Source: Pseudolabrys taiwanensis (lineage in GTDB: Bacteria; Pseudomonadota; Alphaproteobacteria; Rhizobiales; Xanthobacteraceae). Taken from it: DNA of 64,000 nucleotides. Below, one piece after another: positions 35,385 to 44,297 of the stretch; the first letter of the stretch is position 1; the number at the start of each line of letters is the position of its first letter. The position numbers were made by a program, and so were the translations under genes. The stretch is from positions 2,170,001 through 2,234,000 of the forward strand of contig NZ_CP031417.1 in NCBI RefSeq assembly GCF_003367395.1. Reading direction: 5' to 3'. The notes under the pieces are model-generated. The model made no database searches, was not told the origin of the DNA, and saw only the letters and a list, made by a program, of their open reading frames with translations.

Positions 35385-36644
35385 CTATTTCTTGGCCTCG
35401 GCGTACGGATAGATCATCTTGCCGGTCGCGTGCTCCTTCGGCCAAAGCACGACCTGCTTCTCGACGCCACGGAACTGTTCGAGATTACCCGGCGCCACGC
35501 CCTGGAATTGCGTGAACACGGTGCGCGGCTTGGTCCAATCACCCGCCTTGTTGTATTCGATCTCGCCGGCCACCGTGTTGAACTTGTGCTCGTGGATGTA
35601 TTTCGCGAGCACCTGATGGTCGAGGCTCTTGGTCTCATTGACGGCGGTGGCCAGGATCTGCCCGGCCGCATAGGCAAACGGCGCGAAACCGTAGCCGAAG
35701 GGGTCGATCTGCTGCCCTTTCGCCAGTTCGCCGTATCGGGTGAGCAATTCCTTCAGACCCGGGAAGTTGAACGTCGGCGCCGGGACGAAGCTCTCCATGA
35801 TGACGATGCCGTTCATCAGCGGGCCGAGCTGCACCTTGATCGGCGTCACCAACAGGCCGACGAGCGTGCCGCCGAACATCTTGGGCGTGTAGCCGATCTC
35901 GTTGGCCGCGCGCACGATGCCGACGGTATCGACCGGATAAGCGGCGACGAAGACGATATCGGCATTGGTCGCCTGGATGCCGCGGATGATCGGTGCGAAG
36001 TCGGTCGTCGAAGGCGGATAGGACTTGTCGTAGATGATATTGAAGCCCAGCGCCTTCGCATTCTCACGCGCGCCGTCGGCCGAAGTACGGGCGAATTCCG
36101 AATCCGCCGCCACGATGGCGACCGTCTTCGGCTTCGGATTCTGAGCCGCGGCCAGTTCGAAGTAGCCCTGCGAGAACGCCTTCACGCCGTCGGGTCCGAC
36201 CGGCACCATGGAAAAGTGCCCGGGGTAGTTGAACTTCTCATTCACACCGATGGTGAGAAGACTGATCGTCATCTTCTTCTGCTGGATGATGGCAGGCATC
36301 GCCGCCGCCGTCATATTGGTCGAATACGGTCCGACCAGCAGATCGACTTTGTCCACCGTCAGGAGCTTGGCGTAAATGCCCGGGACGTTCGCCGGATTGC
36401 TCTGATCGTCGTAGTAGGTCAATTCGACCGGCCGTCCGAGCAGCCCGCCTTTCGCGTTGACATCGTCGCGCCAGATCTCCAGCGCGACGACGATCTGCTT
36501 GCCGGCCGGCGCGCCCGGCCCGGTCAGGCTCATGCTGAAGCCGACCTTGATCGGATCCGCCGCATGCGACGGCATCGTCACGGCGAACGTCGCGAGCGAC
36601 GCCGCCGCCAGTGCAAGCAACTTACGCCTTGCAATCTTGAACAT
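35385..36644 (-). CDS. Orphan Liv-type ABC substrate-binding protein
   Basis: 419 residues from the ATG at 36644, which follows GGGGAGGAAAGC. Signal peptide LLALAAASLATFAVTMPSHA, then IKVGFSMSLTGPGAPAGKQ, a type I binding fold of the amide/aromatic acid binding group (Peripla_BP_6). No permease or ATPase accompanies it, so it may share the Liv membrane complex encoded at 14984-18279 or a remote one. It is the last gene of the extradiol/FAH operon. Confidence 0.88.
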   Translation of the reverse strand: MFKIARRKLLALAAASLATFAVTMPSHAADPIKVGFSMSLTGPGAPAGKQIVVALEIWRDDVNAKGGLLGRPVELTYYDDQSNPANVPGIYAKLLTVDKVDLLVGPYSTNMTAAAMPAIIQQKKMTISLLTIGVNEKFNYPGHFSMVPVGPDGVKAFSQGYFELAAAQNPKPKTVAIVAADSEFARTSADGARENAKALGFNIIYDKSYPPSTTDFAPIIRGIQATNADIVFVAAYPVDTVGIVRAANEIGYTPKMFGGTLVGLLVTPIKVQLGPLMNGIVIMESFVPAPTFNFPGLKELLTRYGELAKGQQIDPFGYGFAPFAYAAGQILATAVNETKSLDHQVLAKYIHEHKFNTVAGEIEYNKAGDWTKPRTVFTQFQGVAPGNLEQFRGVEKQVVLWPKEHATGKMIYPYAEAKK

Positions 36645-36661
36645 GCTTTCCTCCCCTGAAT

Positions 36662-36681
36662 GCCGCGCTCTTCGGCGCGGC
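36662..36681. promoter_or_regulatory. Hairpin upstream of the orphan receptor gene
   Basis: GCCGCGC-TCTTCG-GCGCGGC lies between the extradiol dioxygenase and receptor genes, just ahead of the receptor ribosome site. On the plus strand it is followed by TTTGTTTTGTC and would act as a terminator for antisense transcription; on the sense strand it would protect the receptor message. Confidence 0.5.
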
Positions 36682-36712
36682 TTTGTTTTGTCTTTCGTGG
36701 CGATGGCCAGCC

Positions 36713-37600
36713 TTAGGCCATCATCTCGTCCGGCGGCATCGGGCCCCACAGGTTGGCGGCCGACGGATCCTTGGCCCAGGTTTTCGGACGCTGCGGATTA
36801 TCGCGATGCCAGGGACGCGGCTCGAAATAGCCGAGCGCCTCGTCCTTCATCTGGTCGAGCTCGGCGAACAGCTCGGTGATGAGCCCCGACGGGCTGCGGT
36901 GATAAGTGAACAGATTGTGGCCAATGCCATGCCGGCCCGGGCCCCACAGCGTTTTATAACCGCTGTAGCTCAGGTAGTCGCAGGCCGTCTGCAGATGCGA
37001 CCAGTCACGCAGTTCGAACGCCGTGTGGAAGTGCTTGTTCTTGCCGGTCTCGATCAAGTTGATGGTGTGGTGATCGGGACCGCAGCGCAGGAACGAGAAG
37101 AAGTCGCCCATCCAGTCCGAGACGCGGAAGCCGAGGATATCGCAATAGAACTGCGTCGCCTTCTTCGCATCGGTCACATGGAACGCGACATGGCCGAGCT
37201 TGTGCGGGATGATGCCCTTGCGCTGGAATTTCTGGTGCTCGAAGTCCGGCCGCTTGAACACCTCCATGATGGTGCCCTTGGTGTCCTCGAAGCACACCAT
37301 GTCGGTGATGGTCGGCTCGGGATCCTTCTTGCGCGAGGTCTTCACGCCGGCGGCATTGGTCTGCTTTTCGAACGCGTCGAGGTCGTCGTCCGGCCCGAGT
37401 TGGAAACCCAGGCGGATGCATTTTGCCTCGGAGCCTTTGTGAAGGACGATGGAGTGGTGGTCGATGGTGCTCGAGAGATAGACCGTATCCTTCTCACGAG
37501 CGCTCAAGGTCAGACCGAGGACCTCGGTGTAGTACTCGACCTGATGTTCGAGATCGGGGATTTCGTAGCTGGCATGTGCGATTTTGCGGACGCCGATCAT
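36713..37600 (-). CDS. Two-domain VOC extradiol ring-cleavage dioxygenase (catechol 2,3-dioxygenase-like)
   Basis: 295 residues with two VOC domains. The C-terminal domain has LGHVAFHVTD (His137), FHTAFEL (His192) and LITELFAE (Glu243), the 2-His-1-Glu Fe(II) triad of type I extradiol enzymes, and DHHTINL with the catalytic His. It should cleave a catechol-type ring meta to the hydroxyls. Fifteen bases downstream of the dehydrogenase gene in the same operon. Substrate could be a carboxylated or bicyclic catechol. Confidence 0.88.
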   Translation of the reverse strand: MIGVRKIAHASYEIPDLEHQVEYYTEVLGLTLSAREKDTVYLSSTIDHHSIVLHKGSEAKCIRLGFQLGPDDDLDAFEKQTNAAGVKTSRKKDPEPTITDMVCFEDTKGTIMEVFKRPDFEHQKFQRKGIIPHKLGHVAFHVTDAKKATQFYCDILGFRVSDWMGDFFSFLRCGPDHHTINLIETGKNKHFHTAFELRDWSHLQTACDYLSYSGYKTLWGPGRHGIGHNLFTYHRSPSGLITELFAELDQMKDEALGYFEPRPWHRDNPQRPKTWAKDPSAANLWGPMPPDEMMA

Positions 37601-37615
37601 GGCTTTGACCTCTCT

Positions 37616-38500
37616 TTAAGCGACGGATTTGTTGGTGTTGGCGTTGCGTTCGAAGACCTCGATGATCGAGGCCACATCGCGCTCGCCGATCCCCGGCAAC
37701 GCGCGATGGAAGACGTCGAGCAAGCAATCCAGCAGCGGGGCATCGACGCCGACATCGTCGGCCATCTTCTTGCCGCGCTCGATGTAGTGCATGAGACCCG
37801 GCGCCGAGCCCTGCTGCGGCATGAATTTGCGTTCTGCCATCCAAGGCGCGCGGATGCCGAACTGCATCGAGCCACCGCTGCCGTTGGCGATCGCTTTGAT
37901 CATGAGATCGACGTCGACGCCCGCGCGCAGACCGATGGCCATGGCCTGCGCCGTGCCGGCGATGTGCAGCCCGACCAGGATGTTGTTGATCACCTTGACT
38001 GTGGTCGAGGCGCCGAACGGCCCGAGATACAGCGATACCTCGGCAAACGACTTGACGATCGGCTGCAATGCTTCACAGGCCCCGGCATCGCCGCTGAGAT
38101 AGATCACGCCCTTACGCGCAACGACCATGCCCGGCGTGCCGCTGACTTCGCCGTCAAGGAAGACAGCGCCCTTCTCCGCCAGCGGCGCGACATAGGCCTT
38201 CTTGACCGGAACGGCATGCGAGCCGAACTCGACGATAATCTGGCCTGGCCGTGCGGCCTTGATGAGCCCCGCAGGGCCGGCGATCACCTCCTCGAGCGCT
38301 TCATCGCTCGGCAGGCAGGTGAAGACGATATCGGCTTGTTCGCCGACCTCGGCCGGGGAATGCGCGGCAACGCCGCCGAGCTTCTCGAAATCGCTGAGCG
38401 AGGAACGGCGATAGCCGACGACGCGATACCCGCTCTTGAGCAGATGCTGGCAGATCGGCAGGCCGATCTTGCCGACGCCTATGAAGCCGATCGTTTGCAT
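37616..38500 (-). CDS. NAD(P)-dependent beta-hydroxyacid dehydrogenase (3-hydroxyisobutyrate dehydrogenase family)
   Basis: 294 residues. N-terminal Rossmann motif GFIGVGKIGLP (5-15) and the family core DGEVSGTPGM with the substrate loop, then PFGASTTVKVINNIL with catalytic Lys169 and Asn173. Family members oxidise 3-hydroxyisobutyrate, tartronate semialdehyde, or gamma-hydroxybutyrate. In this operon it may act on a ring-fission fragment. Confidence 0.88.
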   Translation of the reverse strand: MQTIGFIGVGKIGLPICQHLLKSGYRVVGYRRSSLSDFEKLGGVAAHSPAEVGEQADIVFTCLPSDEALEEVIAGPAGLIKAARPGQIIVEFGSHAVPVKKAYVAPLAEKGAVFLDGEVSGTPGMVVARKGVIYLSGDAGACEALQPIVKSFAEVSLYLGPFGASTTVKVINNILVGLHIAGTAQAMAIGLRAGVDVDLMIKAIANGSGGSMQFGIRAPWMAERKFMPQQGSAPGLMHYIERGKKMADDVGVDAPLLDCLLDVFHRALPGIGERDVASIIEVFERNANTNKSVA

Positions 38501-38510
38501 GTCAGCCCCC

Positions 38511-38867
38511 CTATGCCAGCGCGACCGAGCGATCGGAGCAGTTGATGGTGAGGCCGATGGAGCCCTCCATCACCGTCCATTCGCGCAGATCGAAAGTCCG
38601 CAGTCCCTTGAGGACGAAAGGATCGCGCTCGGCGATCGCCTGCGCCTCGTCCATGCTCGCCGCGCGCAGGACGGAAAGCCCGTCGCCCGGCGTGCCGGAC
38701 AAAGGCCCCGACGCGAACAGCACGCCGCGCTTTTCCAGATCGATCATGAACTGCAAATGCTCGTGCAACACCGGGCCGAGTTGCGCGCCCTCGTGGGCTT
38801 TCCAGAGGACCACAAAGAGCTTTTTGCCCAGCATGCGCGCGAGTAGGCTTTCCGCCGTGCCGCTCAT
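38511..38867 (-). CDS. YciI-like (muconolactone isomerase/DGPF-fold) small protein
   Basis: 118 residues; ATG at 38867 overlaps the FAH-family stop (ATGA), excluding the longer frame. The ferredoxin-like dimeric alpha-beta fold is seen from FVVLWKAHEG, HLQFMIDLEKRGVLFASGPL and MDEAQAIAERDPFVLKGLRTFDLREW; the internal His in EHLQFM and Asp in ERDPF match the YciI family. YciI-like proteins in catabolic operons act as muconolactone or other hydro-lyases; function here is unproven. Confidence 0.82.
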   Translation of the reverse strand: MSGTAESLLARMLGKKLFVVLWKAHEGAQLGPVLHEHLQFMIDLEKRGVLFASGPLSGTPGDGLSVLRAASMDEAQAIAERDPFVLKGLRTFDLREWTVMEGSIGLTINCSDRSVALA

Positions 38868-39802
38868 GAGGCCGCTCCGGTCGTGTCCGCAACCATCGTG
38901 TTGACGAGGGTGCCGCAACCGTCGATCTGGATCTCGACGGTGTCGCCGACTTTGAGGAATTCACCGCGCGGCATGCCGACGCCCGCCGGCGAGCCGGTGG
39001 CAATGACGTCGCCGGGCTGCAACGTGACGTGCCGGCTGAGATACGCGATCTGTTCCGCGATCGAGTGCACCATGCGGCTCGTATTGGAGTCCTGCTTGAC
39101 GACGCCATTCACCGACAGCTTGATGCTCAGATTGTTCGGGTCGGGCACATAGGCGGCCGGCGTGAACCACGGCCCCATCGGCGCGCTGTCGTCGAAGCAC
39201 TTCTGCCCGATCCAATCATAGATGAAGGGCGTGCCTTCGCGCTTCATCAGGTCGCGCGCGGAGACGTCGTGCACGATCAGATAGCCGGCGACCGCTTCCA
39301 TCGCCCGGCTTTCCGGGATGTTGCGCGTCGGCCGTGCGATCACGACGCCGAGTTCGGCCTCCCAATCGACTTGCTTCGAAAAGGACGGCAAGCGCACCGG
39401 ACTTCCGGGGCCAACGATCGAGCCGGCGCAGGTCTTGAGGAAGAACCAGGGCTCGGCGCCCTTGGTCATCGATGGCGCCTGCCCTGTCGTGCGCTTGGCG
39501 ATCTCGGCCATCTCTTCCAGATGGTCCCAATAGTTGGCGCCGGCGCAAAACAAGGCGCCCGGATAGAGAATGGGCGCGAGCAGCGACGTCTGATCGAGCG
39601 CAACGCCCGCTTTCGGATCGAGGCTCTTTGCGGCCTGGTCGAGCAGCGGATGCACGCGATCCCAATCGCGCAGCAAGCCGAGCACGGTGTGCTGACCGGG
39701 TATCACTTTGTCCGCGGGATAAATGCGGTCGCCGATTTTCACGCCCGCGGTGGGCGTGCCGTCGCCTGCCCGATAAGAGACGAGCCGATAGCCTTCTTCC
39801 AT
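38864..39802 (-). CDS. Fumarylacetoacetate hydrolase family protein
   Basis: 312 residues from the ATG at 39802, eight bases after AGGAG. C-terminal FAH domain: LFCAGANYWDHLEEM, QVDWEAELGVVIARPTRN (metal-binding Glu pair) and VHDVSARDLMKR, with catalytic His in the YWDHLEE helix, and TGSPAGVGMPRG. The family splits acylpyruvates or decarboxylates oxaloacetate-like acids (HpaG, HpcE, fumarylpyruvate hydrolase), the expected step after ring cleavage. First gene of the minus-strand operon and divergent from a TetR gene. Confidence 0.9.
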   Translation of the reverse strand: MEEGYRLVSYRAGDGTPTAGVKIGDRIYPADKVIPGQHTVLGLLRDWDRVHPLLDQAAKSLDPKAGVALDQTSLLAPILYPGALFCAGANYWDHLEEMAEIAKRTTGQAPSMTKGAEPWFFLKTCAGSIVGPGSPVRLPSFSKQVDWEAELGVVIARPTRNIPESRAMEAVAGYLIVHDVSARDLMKREGTPFIYDWIGQKCFDDSAPMGPWFTPAAYVPDPNNLSIKLSVNGVVKQDSNTSRMVHSIAEQIAYLSRHVTLQPGDVIATGSPAGVGMPRGEFLKVGDTVEIQIDGCGTLVNTMVADTTGAAS

Positions 39803-40139
39803 CGTCCTCACTCCTGCGAAAGGAACACAGGCCCGAGACCGATGACGGCCGGAGCGCAGGACAGCGTGGATTCGACGTGTCGATTGTTATCGATGATGCC
39901 GGCCGGCGCGCAGACGCGCGCCAACGGCGGCCACAAGGCCGACGCCCTCATCGCATTTCCTCCCCGTATCGCCCTTCAAGGGGCGTATCGTTTATGTACG
40001 GTACGTTACCGTATCCTTTGGGACTTGCAAGCGCTATGTTGGTTCAATTGACAGGCCCACCGTTGCACGAACTATGACGGTGAAATCTCGAAAGTGCCGA
40101 TTCATGGCGGCAATGTCCGTCAGAGAGCAGACCGATCCA
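39803..40139. promoter_or_regulatory. Divergent promoter region of FAH/extradiol operon and TetR gene
   Basis: About 337 bases. The plus-strand frame starting at 40074 continues into the TetR gene but its first codons are unlike the rest of the window. The AT-rich core with the operator palindrome sits at about 39985-40045; a small CGCCC/GGGGCG hairpin precedes it (39970-39985). No separate gene is seen. Confidence 0.5.
39997..40013. promoter_or_regulatory. TetR operator candidate TACGGTA-CGT-TACCGTA
   Basis: Perfect 7-base arms around CGT, a 17-base site of the length and symmetry TetR repressors use. It lies in the AT-rich core between the two divergent genes, where binding would block both promoters. 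Confidence 0.65.
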
Positions 40140-40841
40140 ATGCCCGACCTCGCGACTGAAAATAATAAAAAGCGGCCACGGCAGCAGAGCGAGACCGCCA
40201 ATGGCGCACGGCCGCGGCGCGGCGGACGTCTGACCGAAGCACGCCGTCAGGAAATCGTGTCGCTCGTCGCTCCCCTCTTCCTCGAACACGGATACGAAGC
40301 CGTCACCATCGACGACATCGTCGATCGCATCGGCGGATCGAAGCGCACGCTTTACGATCGGTTCGGCGGCAAGGCCGGGCTGTTCGAGATGGTCATCAAG
40401 GACTATTGCGCGACAGTACACCGCGATCTGTTCACCGGCATCGAAAAGCATACGAGCGTCGAGAAGCAGCTCGTCGAGATCGGCACGCACTTTCTCAATC
40501 TGATCTTGCACCCGCGCATTCTCGAGCAGCACCGGCTCATGGTTTCGATGGGCCGCAATTTTCCCTCCGTCGCGCAGATGTTCTTTCAGGCCGGGCCGCA
40601 GACCGCCTATAACCTCGTCGCCAAGTGGATCCGGCAGCAGCAAGCCGCCGGCAAGATCCACGAGGGCGACGCCGACGTGCAGGCCGAACTGTTTCTCGAC
40701 ATGCTGACAGCCAAGCATCAGCTTGCGCTGCTCACCTCGTCGTTCGAATGCACTTCGCCGAAGGACGTCGCAAAGACCGTCAAGGCAGCGGCCCGCCTGT
40801 TCCTCTATGGCGCCGCGGGCACGGATCGCTCGCGCACATAA
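40140..40841 (+). CDS. TetR-family transcriptional regulator
   Basis: 233 residues if the ATG at 40140 is used; ATGs at 40074, 40104 and 40113 are open but carry codons rare in this window. A basic, disordered leader of about 30 residues precedes the helix-turn-helix: RRQEIVSLVAPLFLEHGYEAVTIDDIVDRIGGSKRTLYDRFGGKAGLFEMV. The C-terminal ligand domain resembles AcrR_C-type members (TetR_C_7/35-like). Divergent from the FAH/extradiol operon, which it probably represses. Confidence 0.88.
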   Translation: MPDLATENNKKRPRQQSETANGARPRRGGRLTEARRQEIVSLVAPLFLEHGYEAVTIDDIVDRIGGSKRTLYDRFGGKAGLFEMVIKDYCATVHRDLFTGIEKHTSVEKQLVEIGTHFLNLILHPRILEQHRLMVSMGRNFPSVAQMFFQAGPQTAYNLVAKWIRQQQAAGKIHEGDADVQAELFLDMLTAKHQLALLTSSFECTSPKDVAKTVKAAARLFLYGAAGTDRSRT

Positions 40842-40969
40842 GCCGTAGGCTGGAGAGCGGCACCAAATCCGGGATCAGCTTTCGCGACACGCTCCGCCCC
40901 GCGTTGCGCTTCGCTCCAAGCGCCACAGACTCGGTCACATCTGGATTGCCCGCGCCGCTCGCAAATGTC

Positions 40970-41860
40970 ATGAAAGCCGCAACAAGCTTTCGACATGACG
41001 GTGCACGGGCAGTGACGTTCCTCAATTACAATCAGGCTGAGCTGGATCGGCAGTACGATCAACGCGTGTGGGCGCCGGACGGAGCCGTCGCCATCCGCCG
41101 GTACACCGAAGAGACCGATCGCGTGAAGAAGGTGCTGGGCGAGCCCAAAGTATTCGCCTACGGCCCTTCACCCGCGGAGACCTTGGACCTCTATCCCACC
41201 AAGGCGGCGAACGCGCCCATCCACGTCTTCATCCACGGCGGTGCCTGGCGTCTGTTGAGCAAAAGCGACAGCGGCTTTGCCGCCGAGGCGTTCGTGAACG
41301 CCGGCGCGCATTTCATCGCGCTCGATTTTGCCCTCCTCCCCGCCGTGACGCTGCCCGAGATGGTGGCGCAGGTGCGGCGCGCGATCGGCTGGATCTACCG
41401 TCACGCTCATGAATTCGGCGGCGATCCGGCGCGTATTCATGTCTCAGGTCACTCGTCCGGCGGCCATCTCGCCGGCTGCGTCGCTGTGACCGATTGGACG
41501 GCGCTCGACCTGCCGGCCGATACCGTGAAAAGCACCATCTGCGCCAGCGGCATGTACGATCTACTCCCGGTGCGCTTAAGCGCGCGCAACGAGTATGTGA
41601 AGCTGACCTTGGAAACCGAGCACGCGCTCAGCCCGATGCGCCATCTCGACAAGATCAGCGGTCCGGTATTCGTCGCTTACGGCTCAGGGGAGAGCGACGA
41701 ATTCAAGCGGCAGAGCCGCAGCTTCGCCGCCGCGCTCGGCGGATGCCTGGCGGCGGCGCCCGTCGAATATGAAGGCTTCAACCATTACGAAGTCGTGCTG
41801 ACGCTCGCCGATCCGAGCGCCCGCCTCGGCCGGACCGCCTTGGACCTCATGGGCCTGTAG
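40970..41860 (+). CDS. Alpha/beta hydrolase, esterase/arylformamidase (kynurenine formamidase)-like
   Basis: About 296 residues. Starts at the ATG at 40970; a GTG at 41012 is a plausible alternative since family members begin near LNYNQAELDRQYDQR. It has the oxyanion motif HGGAW (89-93), nucleophile motif GHSSG (Ser162) and the C-terminal NHYEV His. Matches the HSL/carboxylesterase-like arylformamidase group that hydrolyses N-formyl or other small esters/amides. It follows the TetR gene by 128 bases and is convergent with the Rieske operon. Confidence 0.82.
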   Translation: MKAATSFRHDGARAVTFLNYNQAELDRQYDQRVWAPDGAVAIRRYTEETDRVKKVLGEPKVFAYGPSPAETLDLYPTKAANAPIHVFIHGGAWRLLSKSDSGFAAEAFVNAGAHFIALDFALLPAVTLPEMVAQVRRAIGWIYRHAHEFGGDPARIHVSGHSSGGHLAGCVAVTDWTALDLPADTVKSTICASGMYDLLPVRLSARNEYVKLTLETEHALSPMRHLDKISGPVFVAYGSGESDEFKRQSRSFAAALGGCLAAAPVEYEGFNHYEVVLTLADPSARLGRTALDLMGL

Positions 41861-41874
41861 GTGCCTGGTACCTC

Positions 41875-42447
41875 TCAGGGCTTGGCGGGACCGAGAAGAA
41901 TATCGCACATCGCGTTCGACACCCGCTCGATGTCGCGCAGATCGTTGAGGCGGCGGTTAATGACGAAACCGTCGTAAGCCATCATGAACAGGTTCGGCAG
42001 CACCTCGTAGTCGATCTTGCTCTCCGGCAGCGCCGAGGCCAGCATCATCATCAGCCGCTCCTCGACCCACTTCAGAAGCGGTGCAGGCTTCTGCTGCTTC
42101 GGGTCGGCCGACGCAAGGGCCTCCATGTGGCTGTTGGCGAGCCCAAGGTTCTCCATAGGCACATCACGCCAAACACCGAGCAGAATCGTGCTGAGCTTGT
42201 CCCGCGGCGTCTTCTGCTTCTTCACACGTTCTTCAAGCCTGTCGAAAGCCTCCTTAGTCCAAGGCTCCACCACCGCATAGAGGAGGTGGATCTTCGACGG
42301 AAAATACGAGTAAAGGCTGCTGACGCCGACGCCGGCCCGTTCGGCGATCTCTTGCAGGGTCGTGCTGTTGTAGCCACGCTCCGAAAACAAATCGTAGGCG
42401 CTGTCGAGGATCGCCTGCCGAACCTGCTTTTTCTTGACCTGAACCAC
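41875..42447 (-). CDS. TetR-family transcriptional regulator (end of Rieske operon)
   Basis: About 190 residues with a GTG start at 42447; a TTG at 42498 is possible but overlaps the oxygenase beta gene. Helix-turn-helix: QAILDSAYDLFSERGYNSTTLQEIAERAGVGVSSLYSYFPSKIHLLYAV. The C-terminal domain resembles TetR_C_11/AcrR-type. Only 11 bases separate it from the beta-subunit stop, so it is most likely autoregulated with the operon. Confidence 0.85.
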   Translation of the reverse strand: MVQVKKKQVRQAILDSAYDLFSERGYNSTTLQEIAERAGVGVSSLYSYFPSKIHLLYAVVEPWTKEAFDRLEERVKKQKTPRDKLSTILLGVWRDVPMENLGLANSHMEALASADPKQQKPAPLLKWVEERLMMMLASALPESKIDYEVLPNLFMMAYDGFVINRRLNDLRDIERVSNAMCDILLGPAKP

Positions 42448-42458
42448 CGGCGTTCCGT

Positions 42459-42938
42459 TTAGAGGGGGATGGCCATCGGCGTGTGAACACCGTCGCAATT
42501 CATCAAGGATACGCGTTTCAACTTGATTCGGAAGGTATCGCCGTTCCGGACGAGTTCGTAGGCATGCCGCCCCGAGTACAGCTTCTGTTTCACGTCCTGG
42601 TGCACGACGCAGACGAAGGCGGCCTCGACCGCAAAGCCGCCATCCTCCGCGGTCCGCGCCACGATGTTGCTGACGAGATGGGTCGTGCGCGGCATCGGCG
42701 TCAAGACCAGCGCGCGCTCCTCCAGGAGCCGCTGCACGCGGATCGAGAGGATGCCATGGTCTTCGTAGATGATGGAAGCGACGTTGAGCGGATCGGTCTG
42801 CCCGGGCTGGCTCGGCATCCAGTAGATGCCCTGCGGCTCGTAGAGCTTCAACCAGCCCTGGAAATCGCCGTCGTCGAGGAGGCGCGCCTCCTCGAACAGG
42901 AACAACTCGATCTGCCGCTGCGTCTGGTAATCGAGCAT
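42459..42938 (-). CDS. Aromatic ring-hydroxylating dioxygenase beta subunit
   Basis: 159 residues; ATG at 42938 overlaps the alpha stop (TGATG). The SnoaL-like beta fold is recognised from IELFLFEEARLLDDGDFQGWLKLYEPQGIYWMP and RTTHLVSNIV, the hallmark of benzoate/biphenyl dioxygenase small subunits. Structural partner of the alpha subunit in an (alpha-beta)3 complex. Confidence 0.9.
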   Translation of the reverse strand: MLDYQTQRQIELFLFEEARLLDDGDFQGWLKLYEPQGIYWMPSQPGQTDPLNVASIIYEDHGILSIRVQRLLEERALVLTPMPRTTHLVSNIVARTAEDGGFAVEAAFVCVVHQDVKQKLYSGRHAYELVRNGDTFRIKLKRVSLMNCDGVHTPMAIPL

Positions 42939-44272
42939 CACGCCGCCTCGGCCGTCAGATAGTTCACCCACGCCTGGAACTGCACGCGCATGGGCATTTC
43001 GCTTGCCGCGCCCGACACGGCGCCACTCTCGGCACGCCGGTCGCTGTCGAGACCGCGGGAGAAATCGACCCAAGGGCCCTCCTCCTTCGACAGCCCCTGC
43101 TGGCAGCGTTCGAGCATCTCGACGTCGTCGGAGAAGATCATTGAGGCCGGCGAGCCGAGCGTGGTCTGGAACCGGACGGCACGGTGGAACATCTCGTCCG
43201 GCGCGCCCTTCAGCCTGAAACAGAAGATGCGCACCAGCGTCCGATCGACCGCGAGCGGCGTCGCGACGCGCATCTGCTGGTACTGCGCGTTGATGATCAG
43301 GTTCGGATAGATGATGTTGTTGAAGCGGTTCATGCCGAGCACGTGCGCGGCCTTTTCCTCGCCAAGCCTGGCGACCAGCGCGGCGCGATAGCGCACCACC
43401 ACGGGGTCCTGCTGCTCCGGCGACAGCACGCCACGGTTATAGAAGTTCTTCATGTAGGTATGACCGCTCGGAGTGCCGTTGAGCTGGATGCCTTCCCACT
43501 CATCGAAGCCGAAGCCGTTGGCCATCAGCATCTCGCGGGTCTGATCCTGATCGATGATCGAGGCATTGGCGGGCGCACGGCGCGCCGGCATGACCGACGA
43601 CGAATGCACGAAACTCGGATGGAAAATGTCCGCTGCATTCTCCATGTGCAGCTTCCAATTGCCGCGATACTCGAGACTGAAGACCGAATCGGCCATTTCG
43701 ATCTCCCCATCCGGCGCGCGGTCCACCAGGTTGTCGATGACCTCCGTCATCTCGCCGAGATGCTTCAGCAACGGCTCCGGATTCTCGTTCAACGTGGCGA
43801 AGACGAAGCCGCGATAGATCTCGATCTGCTCGATACGCTGCATATGGTTGCGCGGGTCGGCAAGATCGAAGCTCTCGGGATAGCTCTTCTTGTGCGGCAC
43901 GGAGGACAGCGAACCGTCCGGCCGGAACACCCACGCGTGATACGGGCAGCTGAATAGCCGGCTGGTGCCTTTGTCGGCCATGCAAAGGCGCGCGCCGCGA
44001 TGCGGACAGCGGTTCTTGAGCACGTTGATCTTGCCATCCTCGCCCCGCGTCACCAGCACTTCATGTTCGGCAAGGCGCGTGCGCACGAAATCGCCCGGCT
44101 TCTTGAGCTGGCTCTCATGCGCAACGTAGATCCACAGCTTGCCGAAGATCTTGTCCTGCTCGAGCTGAAAAACCGACGGGTCCGCATAAGCGCGCCGATG
44201 CACGTGGTCCGGGCGCACAAGGCTGCGGATATCCTCCGCTGTCGGCAGTTCGATCGCTTGATGGTCGGTCAT
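42938..44272 (-). CDS. Rieske-type aromatic ring-hydroxylating dioxygenase alpha subunit
   Basis: 444 residues. Rieske [2Fe-2S] ligands Cys89, His91, Cys109, His112 (CPHRGARLC and FSCPYHAWVF). Catalytic domain has NWKLHMENAADIFHPSFVH with the bridging Asp215 and iron ligands His218 and His223. The enzyme should dihydroxylate an aromatic acid. No ferredoxin or reductase gene is in the window, so electrons must come from elsewhere. Sequence style resembles benzoate/anthranilate/salicylate-type oxygenases. Confidence 0.92.
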   Translation of the reverse strand: MTDHQAIELPTAEDIRSLVRPDHVHRRAYADPSVFQLEQDKIFGKLWIYVAHESQLKKPGDFVRTRLAEHEVLVTRGEDGKINVLKNRCPHRGARLCMADKGTSRLFSCPYHAWVFRPDGSLSSVPHKKSYPESFDLADPRNHMQRIEQIEIYRGFVFATLNENPEPLLKHLGEMTEVIDNLVDRAPDGEIEMADSVFSLEYRGNWKLHMENAADIFHPSFVHSSSVMPARRAPANASIIDQDQTREMLMANGFGFDEWEGIQLNGTPSGHTYMKNFYNRGVLSPEQQDPVVVRYRAALVARLGEEKAAHVLGMNRFNNIIYPNLIINAQYQQMRVATPLAVDRTLVRIFCFRLKGAPDEMFHRAVRFQTTLGSPASMIFSDDVEMLERCQQGLSKEEGPWVDFSRGLDSDRRAESGAVSGAASEMPMRVQFQAWVNYLTAEAA

Positions 44273-44297
44273 GATGTAACCTCAACTTGCGCAGTCG

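Noticed and set aside
40074..40139. N-terminal extension of the TetR protein
   Set aside because: Codons in this stretch (TCT, CGA, AAG, TGC, CGA in a row) are unlike the rest of the gene and a later ATG gives a more usual length.
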